NCBI GenBank assembly: GCA_023151115.1
Contig: JAKLJP010000059.1
Span: forward strand, 1 to 35,615
Reading direction: 5' to 3'
Origin: Anaerolineae bacterium
GTDB lineage: Bacteria > Chloroflexota > Anaerolineae > 4572-78 > J111
DNA: 35,615 bases
Part shown: positions 1 through 8,048 of the stretch, one piece after another
Position numbering within the stretch: the stretch's first letter is position 1
How the letters are laid out: every line of letters starts with the position of its first letter
Notes under the pieces: generated by a model
Told to the model about the DNA's origin: nothing
The model's database searches: none
Seen by the model: only the letters and a program-made list of their open reading frames with translations
Program-made: the position numbers and the translations under genes

Positions 1-57
1 GGCCAAACCTCAATGGCCGCTCTGAAGCGCTGCTTGACACCCCCTTCTTCTTCTGTT

Positions 58-74
58 ATTATACGTCGTATAAT
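58..74. repeat. 17-bp perfect palindrome
   Basis: The sequence ATTATACGTCGTATAAT has two 8-base arms around a single central T. It lies outside the decayed transposase and could be an operator or recombinase site. No adjacent gene can be assigned because the window starts 57 bases to the left. Function unknown. Confidence 0.5.
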
Positions 75-157
75 GTAGCTTATGCGACATCAAGGCCACA
101 AAGAGCTTATTCTACCTCTCCCCTACTTACCATCACCAAGGAGGCTTGCTGGCAGGA

Positions 158-1103
158 TTAGTGAGCGCAGGCTGCCCGTAGCAGCGGCCCCATCACCTGA
201 TGGAGAGTTTGGCCTTGGGCCAGACCGGCCCTGATAAACAAGGCCAGGCTCCACAGGCTGTGAGCTTGAGCCGCTCGCCGCCAGAAGGGGACGCTGCCCT
301 CAAGTTCCAGCTTGAGTTCACCTTGAAGCTTCTGTTGAAGGGCTGGGTCCTGTTGGGCGGCGAGCAGTAAGCTATAGACCACGGCGACCAAGGCCATATG
401 GCGTTCAATAGCCTCGAAGCCCCGCAGTTGATACTGATCCAACCCTTCGGCTTTGCCTTCTTCATGATAGACTTCAACGGGCCAGCGATGGCGGCGGATG
501 TGGCTAACACCCTTGGCCTGCCATTGCAAGCGCTTGGTGATGTAAAACACCGGGTTGTCGGTCAGGTCAGCCCGGTAGTGGTTAATCACCAGCCGGACTT
601 TGCCAAAGTTGTGAACCCGATGGGTTTGCCAATAACTGTAGACTTGTTCCGGTTGCCCCTTAAACTGAAAGGTGATCGGCTTGAAAACAGGTGCTTAGCC
701 TTGTTTGACGGCGATGAGGTGTTCCTGCTTGAGCCGCTGGGCGAAGTTGTCCAGTCGTTCCCGACCGGTCCCCAGAACCAGTTCGGCCTCATCGGTTAAG
801 GCGCCGACATAGGCCATGCCCAAGCGGTCAATGAAATGGCAGAAGCCGGGTTGGGTAGACCAGCTATCAAAGGTCACCGGTAACTTCAGGCCCGGATACA
901 ATTCGACCCACTGTTGCAGCAGGCGCTCGGCGATGCGCAACTTACTATCGTACAAAGCCACTACCTCGGGCTTGTTTTGATGCCGCCGCCAGACCCCTAA
1001 CAAGTATTGCCGCCACTTGACCGGTTCACTGCTTTTCAAGGCTTGCTTACTTTCCTTCAGCTTGATCCCCTACCATTTCGGGAAAGGCAACCAACGGCAT
1101 CAT
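158..1103 (-). pseudogene. Decayed DDE transposase (IS4/IS701-like), internal deletion plus nonsense codon
   Basis: Remnant of an insertion-sequence transposase read right to left. An ATG at 1103 opens a short N-terminal piece (MMPLVAFPEMV). About 40 bases later the frame changes and the text jumps to the middle of the protein (GIKLKESKQ, then the catalytic-type segment VTFDSWST), so a large N-proximal part has been deleted. The second piece runs to an in-frame TAA at 695-697. Reading through it in the same frame gives a continuous C-terminal half with RRHRWPVEVYHEEGKAEGLD, which carries the conserved Glu region of DDE transposases, and ends at 158. The lesions are therefore one deletion with frameshift and one nonsense codon. 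The family is judged from these motifs only; terminal inverted repeats were not clearly found. It cannot make a working transposase. Confidence 0.8.
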
Positions 1104-1417
1104 GGCTCAGTACCTCCAGCTTTTTAGCTGGATTGTACCTCATTCTCGCCTCATTGGGCGTATTCAGTTGTTAACGTGCTACTTGTGTCGCTTTATGTCA
1201 ATGCAAAAGTCGTGTCATCCTCTAAGCTTCAAAACCCCTCAAGCATTGGGCATATCTGACGATCGGGTCAATAATAAACCAATCGAGCTATTGAAAAATA
1301 GCTCTAATCCAAAACCAATATCACTCAATTTGGTATGGTCCTGAGTTGAGAAATCCAGTATCATAGAGAGAGAACGCTACAAAAGGCGGCTCATCAATAC
1401 TTAAAAGGAGATAAAAA
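1104..1417. other. 314-bp non-coding stretch between transposase remnant and stress-protein gene
   Basis: No credible gene. A short plus-strand open frame (1102-1344) has low-complexity translation and no ribosome binding site. The stretch is AT-richer than its surroundings and should hold the promoter of the gene at 1418, but I could not pick a convincing -35/-10 pair. The only clear signal is AAAAGGAG at 1403-1410, which is the ribosome binding site for 1418. Confidence 0.5.
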
Positions 1418-2029
1418 ATGAAAACAGTTGTCGGTTTATTCCGAGATACTTATGATGCCGATCAAGCGATTAACGCTTTAAGAGATGCCGGTTTTTCAAA
1501 CGCGGATTTTAGCGTCCTGGCTCAGGAGATGGTACTTGACCGGGACAATATCAGTGAGACTTACACCGATCGCACCGGCGATGTGGGGCCGGCTGAGGGC
1601 GCTGGCGTGGGCGCTGCTGGCGGGGCTGTCGTCGGTGGGTTGACCGGCCTATTGATGGGCATCGGCGCTCTGGCGATTCCGGGGATTGGCCCAGCCATTG
1701 CTGTGGGTAGTCTGGCTACAGCTCTCACCTCAGCCGCTGCCGGGGCCACGGTGGGAGCCGTGACCGGGGCTGTGACCGGTGGGGTTGTGGCGGCGTTAGT
1801 TGATATGGGTATTCCTGAAGAAGACGCCCACTTTTACGCCGAAGGGGTAAAACGAGGTGGGGTACTGGTAACGGTTAGCGCAGACGACACCCGCGCCGCT
1901 ACCGCTGAAGCGATTATGCGTAATTCTGACGCGGTCGAAGTAGATGTCCACCGCGAAAACTGGCGCAGCCAAGGCTGGAATGATCGCTTTGACGAGACCG
2001 CCACACCTTCTTCTTACTCGCGTTTTTAA
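1418..2029 (+). CDS. General-stress-type protein with YflT-like N-terminus and glycine-zipper core
   Basis: This 203-residue protein begins MKTVVGLFRDTYDADQAINA, the compact alpha/beta start seen in YflT/GSP17M-type stress proteins. Residues about 60-130 are a long Gly/Ala-rich hydrophobic stretch with repeated small-residue spacing, typical of glycine zippers that insert in or associate with membranes. The C-terminal part (MGIPEEDAHFYAEGVKRGG) is another feature of this family and is followed by a polar tail. The start is fixed by AAAAGGAG eight bases before the ATG. It stands alone on the plus strand and ends at a strong terminator. Related proteins are induced by stress; the precise function is unknown, and no regulator site was recognised. 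Confidence 0.8.
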   Translation: MKTVVGLFRDTYDADQAINALRDAGFSNADFSVLAQEMVLDRDNISETYTDRTGDVGPAEGAGVGAAGGAVVGGLTGLLMGIGALAIPGIGPAIAVGSLATALTSAAAGATVGAVTGAVTGGVVAALVDMGIPEEDAHFYAEGVKRGGVLVTVSADDTRAATAEAIMRNSDAVEVDVHRENWRSQGWNDRFDETATPSSYSRF

Positions 2030-2060
2030 GGCGAGATAAAACAGCTTTTTGAGTCTATCC

Positions 2061-2093
2061 GAAAACTCCCCGGTGTTTTGCCGGGGAGTTTTC
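2061..2093. terminator. Bidirectional rho-independent terminator
   Basis: A perfect 13-bp stem (GAAAACTCCCCGG and its complement) encloses a 7-base loop. A-run and T-run sequences are at both feet, so it can stop transcription in both directions. It sits between the convergent stress-protein gene and the dehydrogenase E2 gene. Confidence 0.9.
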
Positions 2094-2097
2094 TTTA

Positions 2098-3372
2098 CTA
2101 GATCAATTCCAGCCAGAGTAGATTAGGATCAGCCAGCAGCATTTTCAGCCGGTTGAGGAAACTACCGGCAGCGGCCCCGTCAATCAAGCGGTGATCAAAA
2201 CTAAGGGCTAGGGGCAGCATGGTTCGTGCGACAATTTGCCCCTCCCGCACCACCGGCTTTTCTTCAATCCGGCCGCAGCCGAGGATAGCCACCTCTGGCG
2301 GGTTAATAATGGGAGTCCCCTGCTGTGCCCCAAAGCTGCCAAAGTTGGTAATCGTAAAGGTGCTGCCCGACAGTTCGGCCATGCTCAATGCCCGCTGGCG
2401 GGCGGCTTCGGTCAGGCGGCTCAATTCTCCGGCCAATTGCAACAAATTCTGCTGGTCGGCATGCCGGATGACCGGCACCAGCAGCCCTTCTGGTACCGCC
2501 GTCGCCACACCGATATGGTAGTAGCGGCGCAACAAAATCTTTTGATGGGTCATATCCAGACTGGCGTTGAAATAGGGAAATTCCTTTAACGTCTGGATCG
2601 TTGCCTTGATGATAAAGGGCAAATAGGTCAGCCGGACACCCCGACGCTCTGCTTCCGGCTGGAGATGGCCGCGCAAGGCGATCAGGTTGGTTACGTCCAC
2701 CTCGTCGAAGGTGGTGACGTGCGGTATCTGCCAGGCTTGCTCCATCCGCTCCGCGATGCGCCGGCGCAGCCCATGCAGTGCTTCCTCCTCAATCGTTTCT
2801 TCACCTGACTGAGGTCGAACCGGCGCAGTAGCGGGCAATGTCGCTGGAGCCGGTGCCTTTTCTGACCCTTTACCATTTTCTTGAGGCGGCGGAGATTGGA
2901 TTACTTCTTTGGGTGGCGGCGTTTGAGGTTGTTCCGCCGCCTTTCGTACATCGCTCGGCAGAATCCGTCCGGCTGGCCCAGACCCGGCGACCTGGGTCAG
3001 GTCAATCCCCAACTCCAGGGCCAGTTTACGCACGGCGGGAGCAGCCAGCACCCGTTGGGGGGAACCAGTCGAAGTAGTAGCAGCGGCAGGAGCGGACACG
3101 GCGGCAGGTGGAGTCGTTTTGGGTTTCTCTGTTGCTCCTTCCGCCTCAATCACCACCAGCACCTGCCCCACGGTAGCCACCTGGCCCGGTTCAGCCCGGA
3201 TTTCGGCAATCATCCCGCTGACCGGCGATGGTATCTCTACTACCGCCTTATCAGTCTGTATCTCCAAAATCGGTTGATCTCTTTTGACTGTATCACCGGC
3301 TTTGACCAACCAGGCCAAAATCTCAGCTTCATGAATCCCCTCGCCCACGTCGGGTAATTTGAATTCGTACAC
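2098..3372 (-). CDS. pdhC: Dihydrolipoamide acyltransferase, E2 of a 2-oxoacid dehydrogenase complex
   Basis: This 424-residue E2 subunit transfers acyl groups from E1 to coenzyme A through its swinging lipoyl arm. Residues 1-75 are one lipoyl domain, with the lipoylated Lys42 in EIQTDKAVVEIP. Then come a Pro/Ala linker, a peripheral subunit-binding domain (about 107-145, APAVRKLALELGIDL...GRILPSDV), a second linker, and the catalytic acyltransferase domain from about 200. The active-site HxxxD is His394-Asp398 in SFDHRLIDG. The start is a GTG with AAGGAG just upstream (3379-3384). It is the last gene of an E1-alpha, E1-beta, E2 operon and ends at the shared terminator. Pyruvate is the likely substrate from E1-alpha resemblance; branched-chain oxoacids or acetoin remain possible. 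Confidence 0.93.
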   Translation of the reverse strand: MYEFKLPDVGEGIHEAEILAWLVKAGDTVKRDQPILEIQTDKAVVEIPSPVSGMIAEIRAEPGQVATVGQVLVVIEAEGATEKPKTTPPAAVSAPAAATTSTGSPQRVLAAPAVRKLALELGIDLTQVAGSGPAGRILPSDVRKAAEQPQTPPPKEVIQSPPPQENGKGSEKAPAPATLPATAPVRPQSGEETIEEEALHGLRRRIAERMEQAWQIPHVTTFDEVDVTNLIALRGHLQPEAERRGVRLTYLPFIIKATIQTLKEFPYFNASLDMTHQKILLRRYYHIGVATAVPEGLLVPVIRHADQQNLLQLAGELSRLTEAARQRALSMAELSGSTFTITNFGSFGAQQGTPIINPPEVAILGCGRIEEKPVVREGQIVARTMLPLALSFDHRLIDGAAAGSFLNRLKMLLADPNLLWLELI

Positions 3373-3402
3373 AGCAGCTCCTTGAAGAATGGTGAATATT
3401 GA

Positions 3403-4383
3403 CTACGGTTCTAAAGTGCGGCGGATGGCCTTGACCACCCGCTCTGGGGAGGGCAGCAGCAGGTCTTCAACCATCGGCACAGGATAAGCTGTATCCGGGC
3501 TGGTCACCCGCTCGATGGGCTTGAGCAGGGAATACAAGCAGCGCTCGCTGATTACCGCACTCACCTCGGCCCCCACGCCGCCGGTTCGCGCCGCTTCATG
3601 CACAATTACGGCCCGGCCGGTTTTGTTGACCGAAGCCACAATCGTCTCCTCATCCATCGGCGCAATGGTCCGCAGGTCAATTACCTCAACCGTTGCCCCG
3701 TCGGATTGCTCGACCTGAGTCGCCGCTTCCAGGGCCACCCCAACCATCGCCCCATAAGCAATCACACTCACATCCTGCCCTTCCCGTACCACCGCTGCCT
3801 GACCCAGTGGGATGGTATAACGTTCGGGCGGCGTCTCCTGGCGGAAAGAGCGATAGAGTTTCATATGTTCCAGAAACAGCACCGGATCGGGGTCGGCAAT
3901 GGCGGCGTGAAGCAAGCCCTTTGCATCATAGGGATTGGATGGAATGACCACCTTAAGTCCCTGAACATGCATATAAAACGCTTCGACGTTATCCGAGTGG
4001 AGTTCTGGGGTGCGTACTCCGCCGCCAAACGGAGCACGGACCACCAAGGGTACATTAAACGTGCCGCCGGAGCGGGTCCGCAAGCGAGCTGCCTGCGAAG
4101 CAAGCTGATTAAACGCCAAGTAGCTAAAACCGGCAAATTGCAGCTCGGCCACGGGATGCAAACCATACAGGGCCATACCGATGGCCGTCCCGACAATGCC
4201 TGCCTCCGACAGAGGGGTATCAAAAACCCGATTCTCCCCAAAACGAGCCTGCAAACCATCCGTTACACGAAAAACCCCCCCGTTCTTACCCACATCTATC
4301 CCAAAAACCAGCAAGCGCGGGTCCTGTTCCAATTCTAAAGCCAGCGTATTGTTGATAGCCTGAGCCATGGTCCAGTTTGACAT
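3403..4383 (-). CDS. pdhB: 2-oxoacid (pyruvate-type) dehydrogenase E1 beta subunit
   Basis: This 326-residue protein has the normal length for the separate beta chain of an alpha2beta2 E1. It starts MSNWTMAQAINNTLALELEQ and contains VFDTPLSEAGIVGTAIGMAL, the conserved region that contacts the thiamine diphosphate pyrimidine ring, then the FNVPLVVRAPFGGGVRTPELHS segment and the C-terminal transketolase-type domain ending in the ERV...PDTAYP region. With E1-alpha it decarboxylates a 2-oxoacid and passes the acyl group to E2. It lies 30 bases upstream of E2. A repeat hairpin separates it from E1-alpha. Substrate choice cannot be settled from sequence alone. Confidence 0.92.
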   Translation of the reverse strand: MSNWTMAQAINNTLALELEQDPRLLVFGIDVGKNGGVFRVTDGLQARFGENRVFDTPLSEAGIVGTAIGMALYGLHPVAELQFAGFSYLAFNQLASQAARLRTRSGGTFNVPLVVRAPFGGGVRTPELHSDNVEAFYMHVQGLKVVIPSNPYDAKGLLHAAIADPDPVLFLEHMKLYRSFRQETPPERYTIPLGQAAVVREGQDVSVIAYGAMVGVALEAATQVEQSDGATVEVIDLRTIAPMDEETIVASVNKTGRAVIVHEAARTGGVGAEVSAVISERCLYSLLKPIERVTSPDTAYPVPMVEDLLLPSPERVVKAIRRTLEP

Positions 4384-4403
4384 TGATTACCCCCCTTTTA
4401 GCT

Positions 4404-4452
4404 TTAGAGATTGGAGATTAGAGATTATCCAATCCCCAATCTCTAATCTCTT
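4404..4452. repeat. Heptamer-type hairpin repeat (GATTAGA/GATTGGA word) inside the dehydrogenase operon
   Basis: Tandem copies of a 7-base word (AGAGATT followed by GG or AG) on the left arm face an imperfect inverted copy on the right arm (AATCCCCAATCTCTAATCTC). The same word recurs at 15664-15702 in a coding region and at 30533-30583. It fills most of the gap between E1-beta and E1-alpha, and its right edge overlaps the last codons of E1-alpha. Confidence 0.75.
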
Positions 4453-5503
4453 AACCGGCTGCAACCATATCCATACGCTGCCGTTGAAGCTGCGGTGGCA
4501 TGTCGGCGTAAACTACCTCAAAAAGTTGAGCTGGGTTCTGCGGCGGCAGGGCTTCGTAGGTTTCAACGATTTCCTGAATTTCGGCTTTCACTTCTTCACA
4601 CATACGCCCGTCATCCCGCTCATCCAGAATAAAGCGATCCAGCAAAAACTTGCGGAAGCGGGCGATGGGATCGCGCTTGGCCCAGGCTTGCAGTTCAGCT
4701 TGGGAACGATATTTGTTTGGGTCGTCGGCGGTGCTGTGAGCACCCATGCGATAGGTGATGGCTTCGATCAGGGTCGGCCCATCACCGGCGCGGGCGCGAG
4801 TAACGGCGTCGGAGACCACTCGATAGACTGCCAGCAGGTCATTGCCGTCAACCACGCAACCCGGTACCCCAAAGCCAACCCCCCGGCAGGCAATGTGTTC
4901 TACCGCCGTTTGGCGTTGCCTGGGTACTGAGATGGCCCAGCCGTTATTTTGCACAATAAAAACGAGGGGGGCTTTGAAAACGCCGGCAAAATTGAGCGCG
5001 TCGTTGAAATCGGGTTCAGAGGTCGCGCCATCGCCGCAAACGGTCACGGCCACTTCAGGCTTGCCTTCGTACTTGAGGGCCATGGCGATCCCTACGCCAT
5101 GCAGCGTCTGGGCCGCCAGCACCACCTGCAGAGGCAAACAACGCTTCTCACGCGAGAAACGTTGGGTAATATAACCGCGATACCACTCCATAATCGCCAG
5201 GGGTGAGACACCCCTGACTAAATAAGAAAGGGTCTCGCGGTACGACGCCGCCAGCCAATCTTTGGGCTGGAGGGGCGCCGCGAGACCCAATGAAGCTGCT
5301 TCTTGCCCGTTAAGCGGGGTAAAAGTTCCCATGCGGCCCTGGCGCTGGAGCGCTACCAGGCGGTCAGAAAAAACCCGCCCAAAGATCATCCAGCGATACC
5401 AACTCACAAGCTGCTCCGCTGGCAAATCGGGCAGCTCCCCTACTACCCGGCCTTCTGGTGTTAAAATTTGGTACATTCTCTCCGTTGATAAATCTTGCAG
5501 CAT
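4451..5503 (-). CDS. pdhA: Pyruvate-type dehydrogenase E1 alpha subunit
   Basis: This 350-residue thiamine-diphosphate-dependent alpha chain has normal family length. The diphosphate/Mg-binding motif runs from GDGATSE (157-163) to VQNNGW (Asn186-Asn187), with the usual spacing of about 26-30 residues. The N-terminal part (MYQILTPEGRVVG, then GRMGTFTPLNGQEAAS) resembles Gram-positive PdhA more than branched-chain alpha subunits. YRMGAHSTADDPNKYR is the phosphorylation-loop region common to E1-alpha proteins. It is the first structural gene after the regulator at 5594-6322, with a repeat-filled 90-base gap, so it probably shares that gene's transcript. The E3 dihydrolipoamide dehydrogenase must be encoded elsewhere. 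Confidence 0.93.
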   Translation of the reverse strand: MLQDLSTERMYQILTPEGRVVGELPDLPAEQLVSWYRWMIFGRVFSDRLVALQRQGRMGTFTPLNGQEAASLGLAAPLQPKDWLAASYRETLSYLVRGVSPLAIMEWYRGYITQRFSREKRCLPLQVVLAAQTLHGVGIAMALKYEGKPEVAVTVCGDGATSEPDFNDALNFAGVFKAPLVFIVQNNGWAISVPRQRQTAVEHIACRGVGFGVPGCVVDGNDLLAVYRVVSDAVTRARAGDGPTLIEAITYRMGAHSTADDPNKYRSQAELQAWAKRDPIARFRKFLLDRFILDERDDGRMCEEVKAEIQEIVETYEALPPQNPAQLFEVVYADMPPQLQRQRMDMVAAG

Positions 5504-5519
5504 TGGACACTCCTGTAAA

Positions 5520-5595
5520 TAGTGAACAGTAATCAGTAGTCAGTAGTCAGACTGATTACTGATTACTGGTTACTGATAACTGTCCACTGGCAACT
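5520..5595. repeat. Heptamer tandem repeat with inverted arm (CAGTAGT / ATTACTG words)
   Basis: Left part has CAGTAATCAGTAGTCAGTAG; right part has successive 7-base units ATTACTG, ATTACTG, GTTACTG, ATAACTG, TCCACTGG. Left and right parts are roughly complementary, so the whole can fold. It fills the gap between the regulator and E1-alpha genes and resembles the short tandemly repeated repetitive (STRR) heptamers known from cyanobacteria. Confidence 0.75.
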
Positions 5596-6322
5596 AATGA
5601 TGATCCTCTTCTACCTCCACCCGCCGCCGGGCGTCATCAATATGTTTGGCCAATAATTGGGCTGCCAGATCAGGCTTTTGTTGGGCAATGGCGTTAATGA
5701 TCCACTCGTGCTCGTCGGCAAACTGAAGCAGGTTATGGGTGTTGTACAGACTGCGCTGGCGCGACAGCGCATAGACTTCCATGGTTGCAGTGAGAACGGG
5801 GCTGAAAATCTCGGTCAAGGGGGGATTTTTGGCCATCTCGACAATGGCCAGGTGAAAGCGGGTGTTTGATTGACCGGCCAGAAAGCCCTGGCGTAAATCG
5901 CTTTCAAACTGCCGGTTTAACTCGCGCAGCTGTTGCAGGTCGGTTTCGGTGCGGCGTTCTGCCGCCAGCCGAACCGCTTGAATCTCGATAATCTGGCGGA
6001 CTTCAAACAGATGCGAAACGTTAGCCCGCTCACGGAACAGGACCTGGGTCAGCGGTTCGACCACCCCGGTCAAACTGCGCCGCCGTACATAAGCCCCATC
6101 GCGCGGGCTTACTTCGATGACCCCCATGCCAGCCAGCACCGCCAGCGCCTTCCGCATCGAGGTACGGCTGACCTGGAACTTCTCGGCCAGTTCACGCTCT
6201 GGCAGCAGTTGATCCCCTGGCAGCAGATCCCCCTTTTCAATGGAGTGCTGGATATGTTCAACCACCTGAACGTATACCGGCTTTGGCTCTGCGAGGCGTT
6301 TAAGGTCTGTTTCTGTAGCCAT
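5594..6322 (-). CDS. GntR-family (FadR/FCD-type) transcriptional regulator
   Basis: This 242-residue protein has an N-terminal winged helix (about 14-80) with the GntR signature PGDQLLPERELAEKFQVSRT followed by SMRKALAVLAGMGVIEVSPR and the wing. The C-terminal part (about 90-235) is all-helical and matches the FCD ligand-binding domain, with RFHLAIVEMAKNP and the late HEWIINAIAQQ helix supplying typical metal/ligand residues. It sits at the head of the dehydrogenase genes, same strand, so a 2-oxoacid or related carboxylate is a reasonable but unproven effector. A TGGTAT/ATACCA inverted repeat just upstream is the likely operator, implying autoregulation and control of the operon. The ATG at 6322 has only a weak ribosome binding site. 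Confidence 0.9.
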   Translation of the reverse strand: MATETDLKRLAEPKPVYVQVVEHIQHSIEKGDLLPGDQLLPERELAEKFQVSRTSMRKALAVLAGMGVIEVSPRDGAYVRRRSLTGVVEPLTQVLFRERANVSHLFEVRQIIEIQAVRLAAERRTETDLQQLRELNRQFESDLRQGFLAGQSNTRFHLAIVEMAKNPPLTEIFSPVLTATMEVYALSRQRSLYNTHNLLQFADEHEWIINAIAQQKPDLAAQLLAKHIDDARRRVEVEEDHH

Positions 6323-6362
6323 CCTGGTTGCCTAACTTGGCCTACCTTCCAAAAATAGACCT

Positions 6363-6399
6363 GCTGGTATCTCTCTGGTATGCCCAAGAGTATACCAGC
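6363..6399. promoter_or_regulatory. Putative operator of the GntR-type regulator
   Basis: GCTGGTAT (6363-6370) and ATACCAGC (6392-6399) are perfect 8-base inverted arms. A third half-site, CTGGTAT at 6375-6381, pairs with ATACCAG at closer spacing. TGGT...ACCA is the half-site style known for FadR-subfamily regulators. The site lies 40-77 bases upstream of the regulator start. Confidence 0.55.
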
Positions 6400-6507
6400 A
6401 ATTGTAACAGAATAAGTGGACTTCGTCAAGGGGTCAAAATAGCTTTGCTTTTTTTAGGAATGGCAAGATAATAAAAAGCGTTAGTGCCAAACAGAGAGGA
6501 GGCAGCC

Positions 6508-6888
6508 ATGCCGGTCAAACTTAGCGTAAAAACATTTGAAACCTTGGTGGTCCAGGCTTTGGACGAACTGCCGGAGTTTTTCAGAACCAAGCTGGAAAAT
6601 ATCGAGGTGCTGATTACCGACCGGCCCACCCCAGCAGAATTGGCAGAGGTGGGCCTGGAGCCGGATGAGTTACTCTTGGGGCTGTACCAGGGTATCCCTT
6701 TAACCGAGCGCACTGGCGATTACAATATGGCCCTGCCCGATACCATTACCCTTTACCGGCTCAGTTTTGCCGAAAGCTGTGACACGCCTGAGGAAGTGGT
6801 GGCCGAAGTACAGCAAACGGTAAAACACGAGATTGCCCATTATTTTGGCATCAGCGATGAGCGGCTGCGCCAACTGGGAGCTTATTGA
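6508..6888 (+). CDS. Minimal zincin metallopeptidase-family protein (DUF1025-type)
   Basis: This 126-residue protein carries the zinc motif HEIAHYFGISDERL (His107, Glu108, His111, with Asp117 as the probable third ligand), the hallmark of the small zincin family (PF06262-like). The preceding text (DELLLGLYQGIPLTER, then LPDTITLYR) is typical of that family, and the length is normal. The ATG at 6508 is chosen over an upstream GTG at 6484 because AGAGGAGG lies at 6495-6502, directly before it. It is followed by a small membrane protein whose ATG overlaps its stop codon (TGATG). Family members are widespread, but their substrates are not established. Confidence 0.88.
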   Translation: MPVKLSVKTFETLVVQALDELPEFFRTKLENIEVLITDRPTPAELAEVGLEPDELLLGLYQGIPLTERTGDYNMALPDTITLYRLSFAESCDTPEEVVAEVQQTVKHEIAHYFGISDERLRQLGAY

Positions 6889-7106
6889 TGAAACACTGGC
6901 TGCTGCCCCTGGGCGGAGCCGCACTGGGGGCAGTCGCCGGCGCAGTGGCCGGTATTTTTCTCGGCGTTCTCAGTGTGGAACTGTTTGACATCTCCTGCTT
7001 TGAAGGCTACTGCGGCTTTGTGGTCGGCTTTTGCTTTCTGCCGCTGGGTCTACTTCTGGGCGCTACCGCCGGTGGGGTCTTCTTTTACCGGCGAGCCAAG
7101 TCTTAA
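6888..7106 (+). CDS. Small two-helix membrane protein, hypothetical
   Basis: This 72-residue protein is translationally coupled to the zincin gene: its ATG shares the A of the preceding TGA. It has two hydrophobic Gly/Ala-rich segments (about 5-27 and 42-66) separated by a short loop with two cysteines (ISCFEGYCGF), then a basic tail (YRRAKS) that suggests a cytoplasmic C-terminus. No family is recognised. The coupling suggests it works with, or anchors, the zincin; that is inference. An upstream TTG at 6885 would add one residue. Confidence 0.65.
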   Translation: MKHWLLPLGGAALGAVAGAVAGIFLGVLSVELFDISCFEGYCGFVVGFCFLPLGLLLGATAGGVFFYRRAKS

Positions 7107-7211
7107 CTTTCTTGAGCTACGTCTATGCAACTTGCGCCTCTCCCCTACGTATATATTTACGAACGAGTGTTCACGAGCCTGACGGCACACCACCGACACG
7201 AAGTGTGAAAA

Positions 7212-7261
7212 TGGAGTGCAAGGCTTGCCTTGCGACTTGGCAAAGCAAGCTTTGCGCTCCA
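7212..7261. repeat. Long hairpin in the leader of the 7289 gene
   Basis: Arms 7212-7228 and 7245-7261 pair over 17 positions; the two non-Watson-Crick positions would be G-U pairs in RNA. The loop is 16 bases. It ends 15 bases before the ribosome binding site of the gene at 7289. A shorter relative (CCAAAGCAAGCTTTGG) lies at 24825-24840. It may be a dispersed repeat or a structured leader. Confidence 0.6.
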
Positions 7262-7288
7262 GCAGTCTATTTTCAGAGGAGATAAAAC

Positions 7289-8011
7289 GTGACGACTCTG
7301 CACACGGATACTTTATTTGCCCCACTCGATACCGACCTGCATCTGGAACGGATTGGCGGGGGCAACGAAACCGAAGTTTACACCACCGACGACCGGCGCT
7401 TTGTGGTCAAGGTTAAATGCGACAGCCCCAGCGAACCAGCGTCTTTGTTTCACCAGGCTCAAACCCGGCGAACTGCGGCTGAAGCATTTGCCAGTGCTGT
7501 AGGTCCAGAGCACAGTCTGCCGACTTACTACCTGATTGCCTGTAACAACGGCGGGCAGGCCCAGCTTGTGGCAGTGCAGCCCTATCTGCGCCAGGCCAGC
7601 CCACTGGCCCAGGTGAATTATGCCGACCTGAGCACCGAGGAACGCCGCCACCTGGCCGCCCAACTACGCCAGTTGATTCGCCGCGCACTGAACTTTTACT
7701 GCCACAGCGGCCAGATGCCCGACCTGTATGGCCGCACCCATTCCAGCCCGGCAGAACGCCGGCGCCTCAACCGCTGGTTCATGTTGCCCTGGCGGCTGTG
7801 GTGTTTTTTCTTCCGGCGTACATTATTACGCTCGCATAACCTTATGCTTACCGCTGCCCAACCGCGTGACCTGTTACTGGTAGATTACGACCCGGTACAG
7901 CGTAGCCCGCTATACCGCCGCCTCTACTACACCGCCCGTTGCCTTCTCTTTGGCCGCGATTACCTTTTCATCTGGCTCATGGAGCGTTTTGGGTACAACC
8001 CGCACGGTTAG
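7289..8011 (+). CDS. Hypothetical protein with a kinase-like fold (YrbL-like resemblance)
   Basis: This 240-residue protein starts at a GTG with AGAGGAG (7276-7282) in front. Near the N-terminus, RIGGGNETEVYTTDDRRFVV resembles the glycine-rich loop of protein-kinase-like proteins, followed by VKVK, where a lysine could contact ATP. Near the C-terminus, LLLVDYDPVQ could be the DFD/DxD metal site. This layout is reminiscent of the YrbL/PhoP-network and lipopolysaccharide-kinase-like families. A classical HRD loop is not obvious, so it may be an atypical kinase or a pseudokinase. It is not coupled to a partner gene. No specific function is proposed. Confidence 0.6.
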   Translation: MTTLHTDTLFAPLDTDLHLERIGGGNETEVYTTDDRRFVVKVKCDSPSEPASLFHQAQTRRTAAEAFASAVGPEHSLPTYYLIACNNGGQAQLVAVQPYLRQASPLAQVNYADLSTEERRHLAAQLRQLIRRALNFYCHSGQMPDLYGRTHSSPAERRRLNRWFMLPWRLWCFFFRRTLLRSHNLMLTAAQPRDLLLVDYDPVQRSPLYRRLYYTARCLLFGRDYLFIWLMERFGYNPHG

Positions 8012-8048
8012 GCAGCTCCAAGAAAATAATTACTCAATATTCATCTTG

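Noticed and set aside
586..799. Open frames on both strands within the transposase remnant
   Set aside because: They are shadows of the interrupted transposase frame, which reads continuously through the TAA at 695-697.
1102..1344. 80-residue plus-strand open frame
   Set aside because: No ribosome binding site, low-complexity translation and overlap with the edge of the transposase remnant.
6484..6507. Upstream GTG start for the zincin
   Set aside because: The ribosome binding site lies between it and the ATG at 6508, so it would be inside the coding region.
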